From Dryococelus australis (Eukaryota; Arthropoda; Insecta; Phasmatodea; Phasmatidae): a DNA stretch of 64,000 nucleotides. Location: contig CM056994.1 of the NCBI GenBank assembly GCA_029891345.1, positions 60,419,251 through 60,483,250 on the forward strand. The letters are read 5' to 3'. How positions within the stretch are numbered: position 1 is the first letter of the stretch; each line of letters starts with the position of its first letter. The position numbers and the translations under genes were made by a program. The notes beneath the pieces are model-generated. The model did no database searches and was not told the DNA's origin. It worked only from the letters and a program-made list of their open reading frames with translations. Below are positions 9,105-19,919 of this stretch, in pieces.

Positions 9105-10510
9105 TTATTTCATTTTAATTCCCCAGCCAAGCTTACGTTTAATATGCATCGCAGATCCAGTAACACCAGCCCACAATCTCTCATTGAGATCAGCATCTGA
9201 ATTTAACAATCTTTTGAACACTTTCTTTTCTAGTTCTTTGTCAGCTACATGTCTTTCAGCTAGATCTTTATGATGATAAGCCGCATCTAGTGGATTAATG
9301 GGTTTATCACCACACTCAATTCTCTCTTTTAGTCTGGTACCCAGACTTAAGTACTGATAACCGGGTGCATGCAACTCAAAAGGAAGTGAATTTATTATAT
9401 CATTGAGTAATCCTTTTCCATGATGCTCCGACTCCCAAAAAGTATGTGGTATTATTTTTAACATTCGTATCAGATATGGTATACCTTTTGGGTTATTCAC
9501 AACATAGTCACTAAACTTGCTGTTGAGCATATTCATTATTCCAACTTTTTCATTGTAATAGTTATCATTTCCAGCATTCTCTTCGCCATAAATAACGAGA
9601 AGTCGATCAACAAGCATCCTAACATCATCCATCCATATGTGTTCTTTGGGATAGTTTGTATATTTCTTTATATCTTTCCCCTTTTTAGGTGAGAGACGTT
9701 TCTTTTTGATCGAATCGTAAATAGGTTTAACAATAATTTTCCATTTATTCCCTTTACTCGATTTTGGCGTTCCCAATTTTGGATCATTGTTTTGAAAAAC
9801 TGTATTTGTATCTGCTAGGATACAACTATAGTGTTCATAGTCGGTTGCAGTGTAGTCCCTTTCTGTTACTTTCTTACTAGTTAGTAATTTCATCAAACCA
9901 CCAGTTCCATTGTATGTTCTGCCTTTTACAGAAAATTTGTCATTGTTGAATGTTACTTCACTATCACCAATATACAATCTACCTTTATCAGCCTTTAGTC
10001 CAAAAACATCGTCTTTGCAGTCAGTTAAGAAATCGGCGACTTTCTTATCAATAAATGTTGTTTTGTAGTTGATTAACTGTGAAATATCAGTTTGCAAACA
10101 CTTCAACGCTTCGTCATAATGTTCATCGTCATTGTCATAGCGTACATTGTCATCGCCAATGCGTTTAACGCCATCATCATAGCGTTCATTGTCAATGCAT
10201 TCATCGGCATTGTCAATGCATTCATCGGTGTCTGTTTTACCAAACAGTTTTCTTTCAAAAGATGTTTCTGTTGGTCTCTGGGGGTATTCTAAACTCTTAA
10301 CAGCAAATGGAACAAGTTCTTTTATTAAGTTCTTAATCTCATTTGTTATGTGACCAATTTTTATCCCAAATTTTCAATCTCATCTATCAATGGTTTAACA
10401 TGTTTTTTATTTTTATCATATTCATTTTGGCGAAATTTTCTTAAAGTTTTAAACTTTTCAATTAGCTGTCTTCTTCTCTCTATATTGTTTAAAATTTTTT
10501 GTTGTCTCAT
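9105..10510 (-). pseudogene. Polinton protein with coiled-coil N-terminus and degenerate phospholipase-A2-like C-terminus
   Basis: The start is ATG at 10510. The first about 45 residues (MRQQKILNNIERRRQLIEKF onward) are charged and helical. One frameshift lies near 10365. An acidic region with tandem DDECIDN-like units follows (about 10250-10110). Then a 333-residue open stretch ends with LPFELHAPGYQYLSLGTRL, INPLDAAYHHKDL and ERHVADKEL. This is the Polinton/parvovirus-like PLA2 region, where family members have a YxxCGPGT loop and DAAC...HD...Y. Here the Cys-Gly-Pro loop is Leu-Ser-Leu, and the stretch carrying the His-Asp pair is missing by a short in-frame deletion. Catalysis is therefore not expected. 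Confidence 0.75.
10110..10250 (-). repeat. Acidic-coding tandem mini-repeat
   Basis: The minus strand has repeated GATGAATGCATTGACAATG units of 21 bases and degenerate relatives. They encode Asp/Glu-rich repeats inside the PLA2-like protein. The frame is kept throughout. Confidence 0.7.
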
Positions 10511-10706
10511 TTATTATATTAATAAATAAAATGAATAATGATAACTTAAATGTATACTGTCTCAAATGTATGAAAAATACACTAAGTGATAAAAATATAA
10601 TATGAACTTACAAATAATAACAAAGTAAGAATTAAATGTGTTTATAGATGTTGTGTTACCAATAACTCGATATTCACTGGTGGGGAATAAAAAAACTATA
10701 TTGTAA

Positions 10707-11139
10707 ATGAAATTCATAAAAAAAATGCGGAAAAACTTCCCCAGAAGAACTGTTCTATCTTTTGGCATCGATGATCTTTGGCAAGCTGATTTAGTTGAAA
10801 TGAATTCTGGCTCTTTAAAAGGTATACACAGAATTAACAAAGGGATTAAATATATGTTAACCGTGATAGATGTTTTTTCCAAATACACCAAATTGGTCCA
10901 CTGAAGTATTTGAGGTGTTTGAAGTATTGTGCACAAACCCCCACGACATACAGAATAAAAGATTTCAAAAGTGAACCTATTAAAGGTATTTTTTATGAGC
11001 CAGAGATGTATAAGACCAAATATGATAAAGACTACTTAGTGGAAAAAGTTTTGTGAAGAAAAGGATATAAGCTACTAATTAAATGGATAGGTTTTGGTAG
11101 TAGTCACAATTTTGGGTTGATAAGAAAAATGTAGTTTAA
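10707..11139 (+). pseudogene. Polinton rve integrase, catalytic core mostly deleted, chromodomain left
   Basis: The open part (10707-10904) reads FPRRTVLSFGIDDLWQADLV, then GIKYMLTVIDVFSKYTKLVH. WQADLV holds the first catalytic Asp of the retroviral-type integrase fold of Polintons. The sequence then jumps straight to PTTYRIKDF and KGIFYEPEMYKTKYD, followed by GYKLLIKWIGFGSSHNFWV, the chromodomain at the C-terminus, with frame changes. The second Asp and the Glu regions are absent, so several hundred bases were deleted. In active elements this enzyme inserts the element and makes the 6-bp duplication. Confidence 0.8.
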
Positions 11140-11161
11140 GAAATTTCTTTCTATATTTAAA

Positions 11162-12425
11162 ATGGATTAACAAAAAATTGAAAGTTATGAACGTCAGTCG
11201 TTTCTGCCAAATGACCAAACAAAAAATAATTTGAATGAATACAACAAGCACATTGACTTTTATATTCCTATTGGCGATGCATTTTTACATCCGAATGAAG
11301 CTTATGTATACCAACAGTGTAAGCTAACTCAAAGAGATACAAATGTAGATTATGAAAAAAACTTCAACTATTGATCTTTGTGAGAATTTCTTCCCATTCC
11401 AGTTCTCAATATTAGAGATCTCAATACATGGTTGTTTAATCGAAATTATTGACAACCCTGGCATCAATCCAACACTGATGCATACATTGCTAGGTTCGGA
11501 ATCAGAATCAGCATACTTCCAAATGTCGGGGATAGAACTATGTTAATATGTTAGGAAAGACAAGCATAACGAAATTACTTATCCATTAATAAATTTGTTT
11601 GGGTTTATAAGAGATTGCAATTAAATATTCTGGAAAGGTGGATACAAGATCACATTTTATGCGTTATTCTAATGATGGTGCTTCTTTTTACAGAAGACCC
11701 CCAAAGAAAGCAGATGGCTCTGATGATGAAGATAATATACCAGATGCTGCTAAAATTGTTATTGAGAAAATGAAAATTCTGTGGCCAATATTGAATACGA
11801 TCCTATTTGTGGAGGGGAAATTAAAGCGGAATTATACAAACATCCCAAAATTCAAATTGGTTTTAATTATTGACAATGTCTTGAAAAACCAGTACCTACT
11901 AATCCAAACTCATTTCAGTTTGATATAAAATATCAGTTCAATTAAATCCAATTCGATATGCCAAACTTTGTCATTGTTGGTTTTCAGCAAAACAGAAAAT
12001 AATATCCTGGGCAATTCACACACAGTTCAACGTTTGACTCTTGTTTTGTCAAAAATATTTCTATTAAGAATGGACAGAATGAAGTATTTCCCAAAGAGAA
12101 TTGGAATTTAAACATTGATGATAAAATTTTTGATAAGATGTATATTGCTTACACTGATTTGAGAAATTCAAAGACTAAACTAGATACCCATTATTGTAAT
12201 AATGAACTGTGCTTCAGCTCTGGGTCATTTATTGGGAGAAGACCATTGTATGTTATTGATTGTTCTTACAGAAAAACCGCTATTGTAAAAGATCGAACTA
12301 ATCTGAAACTTACAGTTGATTTAAATAAACCAATATCGGCTACAACTATTTGTAACGTGGTACTAGTAAGCCAAAGAAACCTAATTTATGATGTTAAAAG
12401 TGAAAGAATCACCGATGTCCAATAG
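11162..12425 (+). pseudogene. Polinton major capsid protein (double jelly-roll), broken
   Basis: The start ATG at 11162 is followed at once by a stop in codon 3; the frame then reads DFYIPIGDAFLHPNEAYVYQ. Another frame (11352-11546) has NFFPFQFSILEI and IDNPGINPTLMHTLLG. A further ORF (11638-11928) and the end (12138-12425, PLYVIDCSYRKTAIVK) complete the pattern of the hexon-like major capsid protein of Polintons. At least four frame changes or stops are visible. Length is roughly 420 codons, short for the family, so some internal sequence is probably missing. It converges with the metalloproteinase gene, 130 bp away. Confidence 0.7.
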
Positions 12426-12557
12426 TGCGTAAACATGTATGGTTATTAGTTTTTAATGGATGGTTATCCATTAAAAACATTTACTGTTATGAAATTTTTT
12501 CTTTAAAATTATATAAGAGTGTTTTTTAAATGATACACAATAATATTCAAGTATAAT

Positions 12558-14062
12558 TTAATGTACGGGGATCGTCTTCATTTGCATCACAAGTTTTTTG
12601 AACTGATTAAGAATATCTGAGTATGAAGATGGTAATGTAAGACACTGTACATTGACTACTGAAAGATCAAATCTGTCAGCTCTGGTCAACATGTTCGTAA
12701 ACTCACTGAAATCATAGAATGTTGTGTTCTTGTATAAGAATAATAATCCATTGGTGTATCTAAAAGCAGAATCTAACCCAGCTGGTAAGCCCGGAAATTT
12801 CTTTGAAATTAAACCGAAAAATTTAGATCTAATTTAGCACTCGTCCAGTTCCATAAAATACATTTCATCGTAAAATTCAAAAGTGCGACCAGAGTAGGTG
12901 TTTGCAACTGCTTTTATTTTGGAATTATGTGGTATACCCTTATCGTAAATAACCTTTGGATATCCAGACATGAGTTGCAGACTAGGGTATTCCAATATAT
13001 ATTAACATTTGACTCAATAAATATTACAATTTCCCCTGATGGTCTCTGATAAATCAATGTAAAGCTTTCAAAATTAGCGTGTATGAAAAAAAACCAGTTA
13101 GTGATAAGCTCTGGTTTACTAAATATTTTATCTACTATGTCATATGTCCAAACATATTTTTTATAAAAAATATACAGCACTTGGTTGACTGCCAAAAATG
13201 TGTTGATGTTTTTTAAGTTGCATAAATCTACTTCTTTTGTAGGGAATAATATGTTTGGTTTAAAAGGGAATAATGAATGCATAGATCTTTTAGGTTTACC
13301 ATATAGATTCTGTATAGCCAAAATATCGTCAGTTTGTAATGTTAGTCGATCTGAGACATAAATTGGATACATAACAGACTCGTAGACATTCGAATGATGT
13401 ATTCCTAATGCATGTCCTATTTCATGCAATAGCACAACGAAAAGATTTATTTTTCCTTGAGATTTGTTGTCATGTTTAAGATGACAATCTTCTTCAGTAT
13501 CAATATGAATATCAACTAGTGAGTTATCTGATTTCGGAAAAAAATCATGACCAAATATTCCCTCTTTCCCATCTTATTTACTATTACATAAATTCCGAGA
13601 CTTTTGAAATGTGTGGATACTACATTTGTTTGATATTATTATGTGCGGGTTTTGAGTATCGTGTTTAAACATAATGTCATTATGTTTGGCCCACGTATGA
13701 AACACTTCTTGAGTTAGTTGTAGTATGTCATGATTGGCTAACGCATAATGCCATTTTATTACTTTCGTTGTCCATTTGGTAATAGATGTAGAAAAGCCAA
13801 ATATATAATCTGGTACCCCACATCTAGGAGCTTTGATTAGTGTTAGTGTTTCTTTACTTATTTCACCACTAATTGTTATGTTGTGATACTCTTGAAAAAG
13901 TCGAAGAGCATTTGAAACTGCTGATGAATTTACATGTGTAATATCTTTGTCATATACTTTTAAGTACCCAAAATCATTTAAATATTTTATTGTGGAAAGT
14001 GTTTGATTTTCACCTCTGCTGGAGGTTATCAAAATTAATATGATAATTGTAAAGGTAATCAT
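12558..14062 (-). pseudogene. Matrix metalloproteinase (matrixin) carried by the Polinton, lightly broken
   Basis: The start at 14062 gives a signal peptide (MITFTIIILILITSSRG). A peptidoglycan-binding-like prodomain follows (SNALRLFQEYHNITISGE) with the cysteine switch PRCGVPD. The catalytic domain has GIFGHDFFP, the zinc site HEIGHALGIHH and the Met-turn SVMYP. Hemopexin repeats follow, including LPAGLDSAFRYTNGLLFLYK. Breaks are few: one in-frame stop at 13574-13576, a frameshift near 12965 and a stop near 12836. The gene begins 33 bp after the polymerase stop, same strand, inside the element. Matrixins cleave extracellular matrix; some insect viruses carry them, but they are not standard Polinton genes. 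It could instead be a host copy captured by the element. Confidence 0.88.
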
Positions 14063-14094
14063 TTTATTATAATTTTTAAAAAATATTTCATAGT

Positions 14095-17000
14095 ATCACT
14101 CTTTTTCAATTTTGTTGTGCCCCCATGGTGGTGTATTAATGCCATCTTTAAGAATAAATCTTTTATCATCTTCGGAACTTAATGCTTTTTTTCTCAACTC
14201 AATCGTATACAGTTCATGTTTCTAACTTTTAATAAGAGTCACACTTTTGTACAACACTTTCTTACCAAAAAAAATACTATTTGTAGTCACCAAAACTAAT
14301 ATCATTTCTGACTACTGTGTTTTTCACATTCTTTACTCTTTTCTTTACACCACCTTCCACATTTATTGCATACATTTTCTATTTCAATCCAATAAATTCT
14401 TCCATTATTTTTCCATTACGATCATCTTTCATTTTGCCAATAATTGTTTTGTTAACTAACTGTATACCATGTGGATTATCTTTTTTATAGTCAGAAGTAT
14501 CAAAATGATCGAACATTTATTTCATGTCAGTGTAGAAGTCTGATGTTTTTATATAATAGATGTATGAATCAGTATCTTGGTAGCACAGTTCAATATTTTT
14601 CCCGTACTTTGGTTTCATTATATTATAGTGAAAATCGTACATTAAGACTTTCGATAGATCAAGTATGCTCATTCCAACATAAATGGGTTAGTTAAAGCAC
14701 AGTTTTGTTTTAATCATATGAACTGCAACCAAAGAGTTAGTAAATATAGTCCTATCTTTAAAGTTTGGCTTAGCTACCAGTTTATCCATTTGCTTAGAAC
14801 TTGTGCACAACCGTATATCCACTCTGTTTCTAATATTTCCCATTGTTTTTCCAAAAACAGAATTGTTCATTAATTTGTAGAAATCTTTTTCAAAGTAATT
14901 TTTAGACTTTTTTCGCATATTTGTGTTTAGATTAATTAAAGGAAAGCCAATCTGATTGCTCAAACTCCAGAACTCTATGAATTTTTTTCAACTTCATTCC
15001 GAGCCCTAGATATTGCTTAAGATTTACGTAGTGTAATACGTATTTTTTTTTATCATACAGAGTAGTTAAGAGTTTGGGATTTTTTGAACTTTCTGGTGTT
15101 TTATTCTCTGGTGCCAATGGTAGATCTTTGTGGAGATCGTGTAGTTCATGTGGGTATTCCAAATCAACTTCCAATATATAACTTTTTCTAGAATCATCTT
15201 GTAGTTTTGATACATTTATATTTGTATTTCTCCACTTAAACCCACCATAGGGTAAATACTGGCTCATAGCCCATCCGTATAAGTCATTGGTGTCTATATA
15301 TGTAAGATAAAAGATTTCCTTTGTACTATCATAATCATTCATACATTTATTATTTGCTTTAGCATATCGCTTACAACATTGTGAAATTCCACCACGAACA
15401 CCTTTTTCTATCATTTAAATCATGTCGTAATCTGTTAATAATTCTAGGTCTATTTTAGTATGTTTGAGCATAGCATCCCATGCTAATCCTGGAGCTGTGA
15501 AATACCATGCTGGATCTAGTTTATATGTTTTGAGACATACATCTCTAAAATTTTCTATTATATCAGACAATATCAATACATCAGATTTGTTATAGAGTTC
15601 TGTGTACTCTCTTAGAGGTTTTATGTGGAATTTTTCCCACACATTTCTCGCAAATTCGTAATCTTCGTCTGTAATGTCACATTAATTGAGTTTGTTGTAA
15701 AATGCATCTATGGATGGAAGTGATGTCTCACAAAATTTTTCAGCACTATCCATATAGTCATATGGACAAACACCATTTCTTATAACAAACTCAAGAAGTT
15801 CATTGAAAAAATGCTTACACGTTTCTCGGAATTGGCTTCTGGAAAGGTTGCTAGAGAGTTTGTCAATACTACTAGCCATAAATTTAAATGAGTCTATAAA
15901 TCTGAGATTTACACTTTCACATACATGTTTCGTAAAAGAAATATATTTATCTTTGTTGTTGGGAATTAGATCAATTTTATTTTCATCGATGCCAAGATCT
16001 CTTATGAATAAATGTGTGTCATTACCAGATAGATTGTGTATAAACACTGGGACAAAACGTGTATTTCTATACGATAAGTTACAATCTCTATGTGCAGCTT
16101 CCCTAAATTTCCCGTAAGATGATCATGATCACTCACAGAATCACCATTCAAAGAATTTTAACATATATGACAATGGGTAGCTGTATCATAAACAATTTGT
16201 TCTTCCTGAGTTAGTGGAAGAATTGGTTTTTCATTTGTGTATATATCACCAATAGGCTTTGCTTCTTCCATTAGCATTTTTAAGGAAACACTAGATGCAT
16301 CAGATCCTTAATAAGTTACTGGTGGTTTATAGTATCCATGTTCGTATTTTACATAGTAACAGAAGCTAATAGGCTCGTGTTTTTGGTATGGTTTCGTGTA
16401 GGATTCATTGGGGTTTGGTTGGCAAGTTTCAATTTTAGTCGACAAACATTCAAAATCAGCATATATCACAAACGGAACTCTCAAAGAATGATTTTTGTTT
16501 TTAAATCTTAATATGTCATTTTTTCCTTTATATGGTAGTTCAACTCTAACACCATCGTGATCTCGGCAGTCTTGCTCGTGATCTTTTAGCTTACTTACAG
16601 AGTAGAAATATTGCAAACATCTATCGCATATATATGTTTTGTGACCATTATTTGTTACTTGTGATGTGATAAGTCTCGAAAGACTTTTTATCCAGCAGTA
16701 GTGGTCGTTCTTTTCGTCTTTGATATAGAGTTGGTTAATGTGCTTCTCCGTCTTATTTTTTGTTGTTTTTAATGGGGAGATTATATATTTCTTATTACCA
16801 TATTTTTCTTCGTATGTGTATACATTAATAGAAATACCATTTCTTTTCTCAAAGGTTGGTATGCTATCCAATTTCATTGGAAATTTCAAACCCCTAAGTG
16901 CATCATCAAACTCATATTTGTAAGCTATGTATTTATTCACTCTTTGAGGGTCTTTTTGTACTTGATGCAATGCAGATAGAACAGACCACAAAAAACATTT

Positions 17001-17850
17001 TTGATCATTATTCTTAACATTAATTACCGCCTGCTTAGCTTTAATTTTTTCTGGGAGATCAACATAAGAACTGCCTTTGAATGGTACATATTAATTTATT
17101 CGCACTTCTAGTTTAAATATTCTGTTGAGTACCCACTGAGATCCCTTTGCTTCAAAAGCCCCCATCTCAGCTATGATTTTCGATATGCTGTTGGCATAAT
17201 ATTGTTCCAGATTAGTCAATTTCAGTATAATTTTGTTCTTTGTTCTAAAGGAGCTTTTTACATATTCAATATTCTCACCAATTCCTTTTTTGTGCTCAGT
17301 GAAGAGTTTCATGTTCACTTTGAGTGATTTTAAATGTTTATTAATTAGTCCCGTACAGTTTCTTTTACATAGTTTAGGAAATGTTTTGGGTCTAAGTATG
17401 CATTCACATTCTTTACAGCATAAGTCTTGATCCTACTTTGAAATGCTGTTTCGACTTCTTCTACACTGAATCTGAGTGTGTACTTATGAATTTTTTCTTC
17501 TCAAGTGACTTCTTATGAGAAATGGTTTGTGAAAGTGATTACAAGTTTCAAATTTCACTTGTTTCTCTCGTGTGAACTTCTGTTTTGATATTAAATGTGA
17601 TATCTTAAAAGTTTCCCATGCATTTCTTGGGTCATGTGATTTATTATGTATTGGTGTAAGACCTTTGGGCAATTTACTTTTAAGATGACTTATTATGAGA
17701 GATTGTTTGTAAAAGTGATTACAACACACTTGACATACTTCTCTTGAGATTTTTTCTTCTTTCTTTTCGCAAAAACATCTTTCTTAAATTTATATTCTTT
17801 TCAAACATTACCAGTTGCATTAGCCTTTTTCATTGCCATGGTCGTCATCA
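14095..17850 (-). pseudogene. Protein-primed family B DNA polymerase of the Polinton, broken
   Basis: In order on the minus strand: Cys/His finger-like repeats (17729-17484); an N-terminal part with GAFEAKGSQWVLNRIFKLEV and, after an in-frame stop at 17091, the block LWSVLSALHQ; the exonuclease motif I PFVIYADFECLS (about 16460); motif II HNLSGNDTHLFI (about 16040); motif [15 protein letters not shown] (about 15590); polymerase motif A YIDTNDLYGWAMSQYLP (about 15290); motif B FYKLMNNSVFGKTMGN (about 14870); motif [13 protein letters not shown] (about 14575); and the tail KALSSEDDKRFILKDG before the stop at 14095. At least six stops or frameshifts separate the blocks. The motif residues themselves are mostly kept. 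It would have replicated the element. Confidence 0.93.
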
Positions 17851-17851
17851 T

Positions 17852-17880
17852 ATTAGACATCAGTTGATGTTTATTTGTGT
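17852..17880 (+). repeat. Internal 29-bp direct repeat, right copy
   Basis: ATTAGACATCAGTTGATGTTTATTTGTG, matching 5927-5955. Here it lies just upstream of the polymerase start on the minus strand. Confidence 0.75.
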
Positions 17881-17924
17881 CCATTTATTATATACACAAT
17901 TTTTTTTTTTTACATATTCAAATT

Positions 17925-18379
17925 TTTTGAGCCAATTTTTTTTGAAACTGCGCCCAAACGCAACTTTTTATGTGTATTTTGGCAGATGCACTCAAACGCA
18001 AAGTTAACACAACTTTTGTTTTTCTAAAGACTACGATCTGACCAAACGCAACTTGAGCCACATTTTTTGCGGTTGTGCTCAAATGCAACTTTTTGAGTCA
18101 CATTTTTGCCACTGCGCCCAATTGCAACTTTTTACTCGTATTTTTGCAGATGTACTCAAATGCAAAGTTTAACTCAACTTTTTTCTAAAAACTACGATCT
18201 AACCAAATGCAACTTTTTGAGCCACTTTTTTGCGGTTGCTCTCGAATCATCATTTGATGTTTTGAATCAAAAAATTAAGAGTAATTTTTTCTGATGGTTT
18301 TCTGATGGCTCGAGCATTTAATTTGCCGTTGTTTTTCTGATAACTGGGGCTGCGCTCGAATCAGCATTTATATACTACT
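17925..18379. repeat. Right terminal inverted repeat of the Polinton
   Basis: About 455 bp, inverted relative to the left end and finishing ATATACTACT. It is roughly 155 bp longer than the left repeat because the unit containing GCGCCCAA(A/T)(C/T)GCAACTTTTTA, the block ACTCAAA(C/T)GCAAAGTT and the block ACTACGATCT occurs twice (about 17925-18060 and 18095-18225). The copies differ by point changes. Confidence 0.9.
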
Positions 18380-18385
18380 AAATAT
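18380..18385. repeat. Right target-site duplication of the Polinton
   Basis: AAATAT directly after the terminal ACTACT, identical to 5277-5282. Confidence 0.9.
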
Positions 18386-19863
18386 ATATGTTTTTGTTGG
18401 ATTGGACAAAGTTTTTTAGACAGGATTATTACTTCATTACATTAAAAAATCAAAACTCTAAAACATTTATTGTATAGTTCTACATTTTATCATTTATGTA
18501 ACAATATTTAAGCTACTACATTCCTTTAATAAAGGTATTTTGTATTCATTAATTATTTTTATTGACTCTCATACCTCAGTGTCACAGCCAAACGTTCTTC
18601 TGGAGATATTGTCTGGCGAAAATTACTCTCTCTTGTTAACATTGGCTTTATACTGTCCAATATGTAGTAAAAGGTTAGTATCCCCATACAGAAATAATTA
18701 AAGAACCAAGTGGAATTGTTCTTGTGGTACTGAACAAATGGTGGAACTCTCCAAGTTCTTCACGCTTCAAGTATATTTGTTTGACCCACTCACTCCTCCT
18801 CTGACGTCTTATGCTTTGTTGTCTCAATGTATTGTTTTAAAGAAAATACAGTAGGGTGTTCATTGTCACTAATAAGTAATAACTTCTGTTTAGAACAACA
18901 CTAAATTATAATGCACCTCTCATTGGTAACTTCAGGTACAATGGCAGGTTGCAGGTTGCATCTGTTGAAGTCGGTCTCAATGTGCGGAATCAAGTCGTAT
19001 GACCACGTCATGCATAGTCGGGTGTTCACCCTCGTCATACGTAGTCTGTTCCAATGTGTGAGTAGCCTTAATGAATCTATGCACCCCCAAATTTTGAGTT
19101 TTAAAATGTGTTTAGTTGAAAATGTGAGAAACCACTTGTGATTAAGCAACAAATGTGTGAATGGTGTTTTGTATAAAGGAGATCTTGCACCTCTAAAAAT
19201 ACGGTTGGTAATATTGTCCCTCTTCATTTTGGAAATGTCTGTTGGCACCCTTTGTTCGTATCAAACCTTGTAACACTATATTCCAAGCCATTTTTAATGA
19301 TAATCTGTGAATCAGCATGTCTAAATTTACAGAAATTGTTGTCTTGTCGAAACACTCTTCAGTGAACTGTTTGTGAGATACTACATGTAATTCATGTTGA
19401 ACATTCAAAACAGAATGTGGTAGGCAAACCACAATACAGAGTAAGGCAATTTGAATGAGAATTTTCTAGGGGCACACAGCTCCCTTTATAATCACTTGAT
19501 GAGAAAAGTGGTTCTTATTTTCATCAGGAATACACTGCCAAAGTTTGTCCCCATGTTTTAGAAACACCTTGTTTATGACAATGCCAAAGAACAAAATGGG
19601 AATAAACAGTGTTGCTCCAAAATACAGTGAGTGAGTAAAGAAATTTGGGTGGCTTTTAACAGCGAGGTCTTGAGAGCCAATGAGGGTGATTGAGGTGAGT
19701 ATGGAGCAGTGCCAGAATTAAAGAGCATGGGAAACGGGAGATCCCTGAGAAAACCTGCCGACCAGCATCATCGTCTGGCATGATTCCCACATGTGAAAAT
19801 GTAGGAGAACCTGGCTGGCCAAAAATATTTATCGCACTTACCTGCATTGAATTAGCGTTCTGT

Positions 19864-19870
<7 letters not shown>
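18386..19870. other. Non-coding stretch right of the Polinton
   Basis: No recognisable gene. Minus ORFs at 19248-18901 and 19432-19193 are open but show no domain; they overlap one another in different frames and look like noise or an unidentified repeat. Confidence 0.5.

Positions 19871-19917
<47 letters not shown>
19871..19917 (+). repeat. Poly(A) tract, 47 A
   Basis: An uninterrupted run of 47 A. It may be the tail of a short retroposon lying to its left, but no RNA polymerase III boxes or flanking duplication were found. Confidence 0.9.

Positions 19918-19919
<2 letters not shown>

Larger units (their letters stand above)
5283..18379. mobile_element. Polinton/Maverick element, 13,097 bp, complete ends, decayed genes
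   Basis: The ends are inverted repeats beginning AGTAGTAT (left 5283, right reverse complement ending 18379) with the 6-bp duplication AAATAT outside. Inside are the hallmark Polinton genes: protein-primed DNA polymerase B, rve integrase with chromodomain, adenain-like protease, FtsK/HerA-type packaging ATPase, major and minor jelly-roll capsid proteins, and accessory proteins. The capsid set means the ancestor could probably form virions, as proposed for Polintons and adintoviruses. Every core gene has stops, frameshifts or deletions, so this copy is not functional. An extra matrix metalloproteinase gene lies between the polymerase and the major capsid gene. Confidence 0.97.

Noticed and set aside
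10092..10292. Plus ORF of repeated Ile/Val/Ala/Asn
   Set aside because: It is the antisense of the acidic tandem repeat in the PLA2-like protein; the hydrophobic look is a by-product.
13574..14062. Metalloproteinase as a host gene exon set
   Set aside because: No introns are visible, it lies inside exact Polinton ends, and it starts 33 bp after the polymerase stop.
19650..19917. Possible SINE ending in the poly(A) tract
   Set aside because: No A and B box pattern and no flanking duplication could be found, so only the A tract is annotated.
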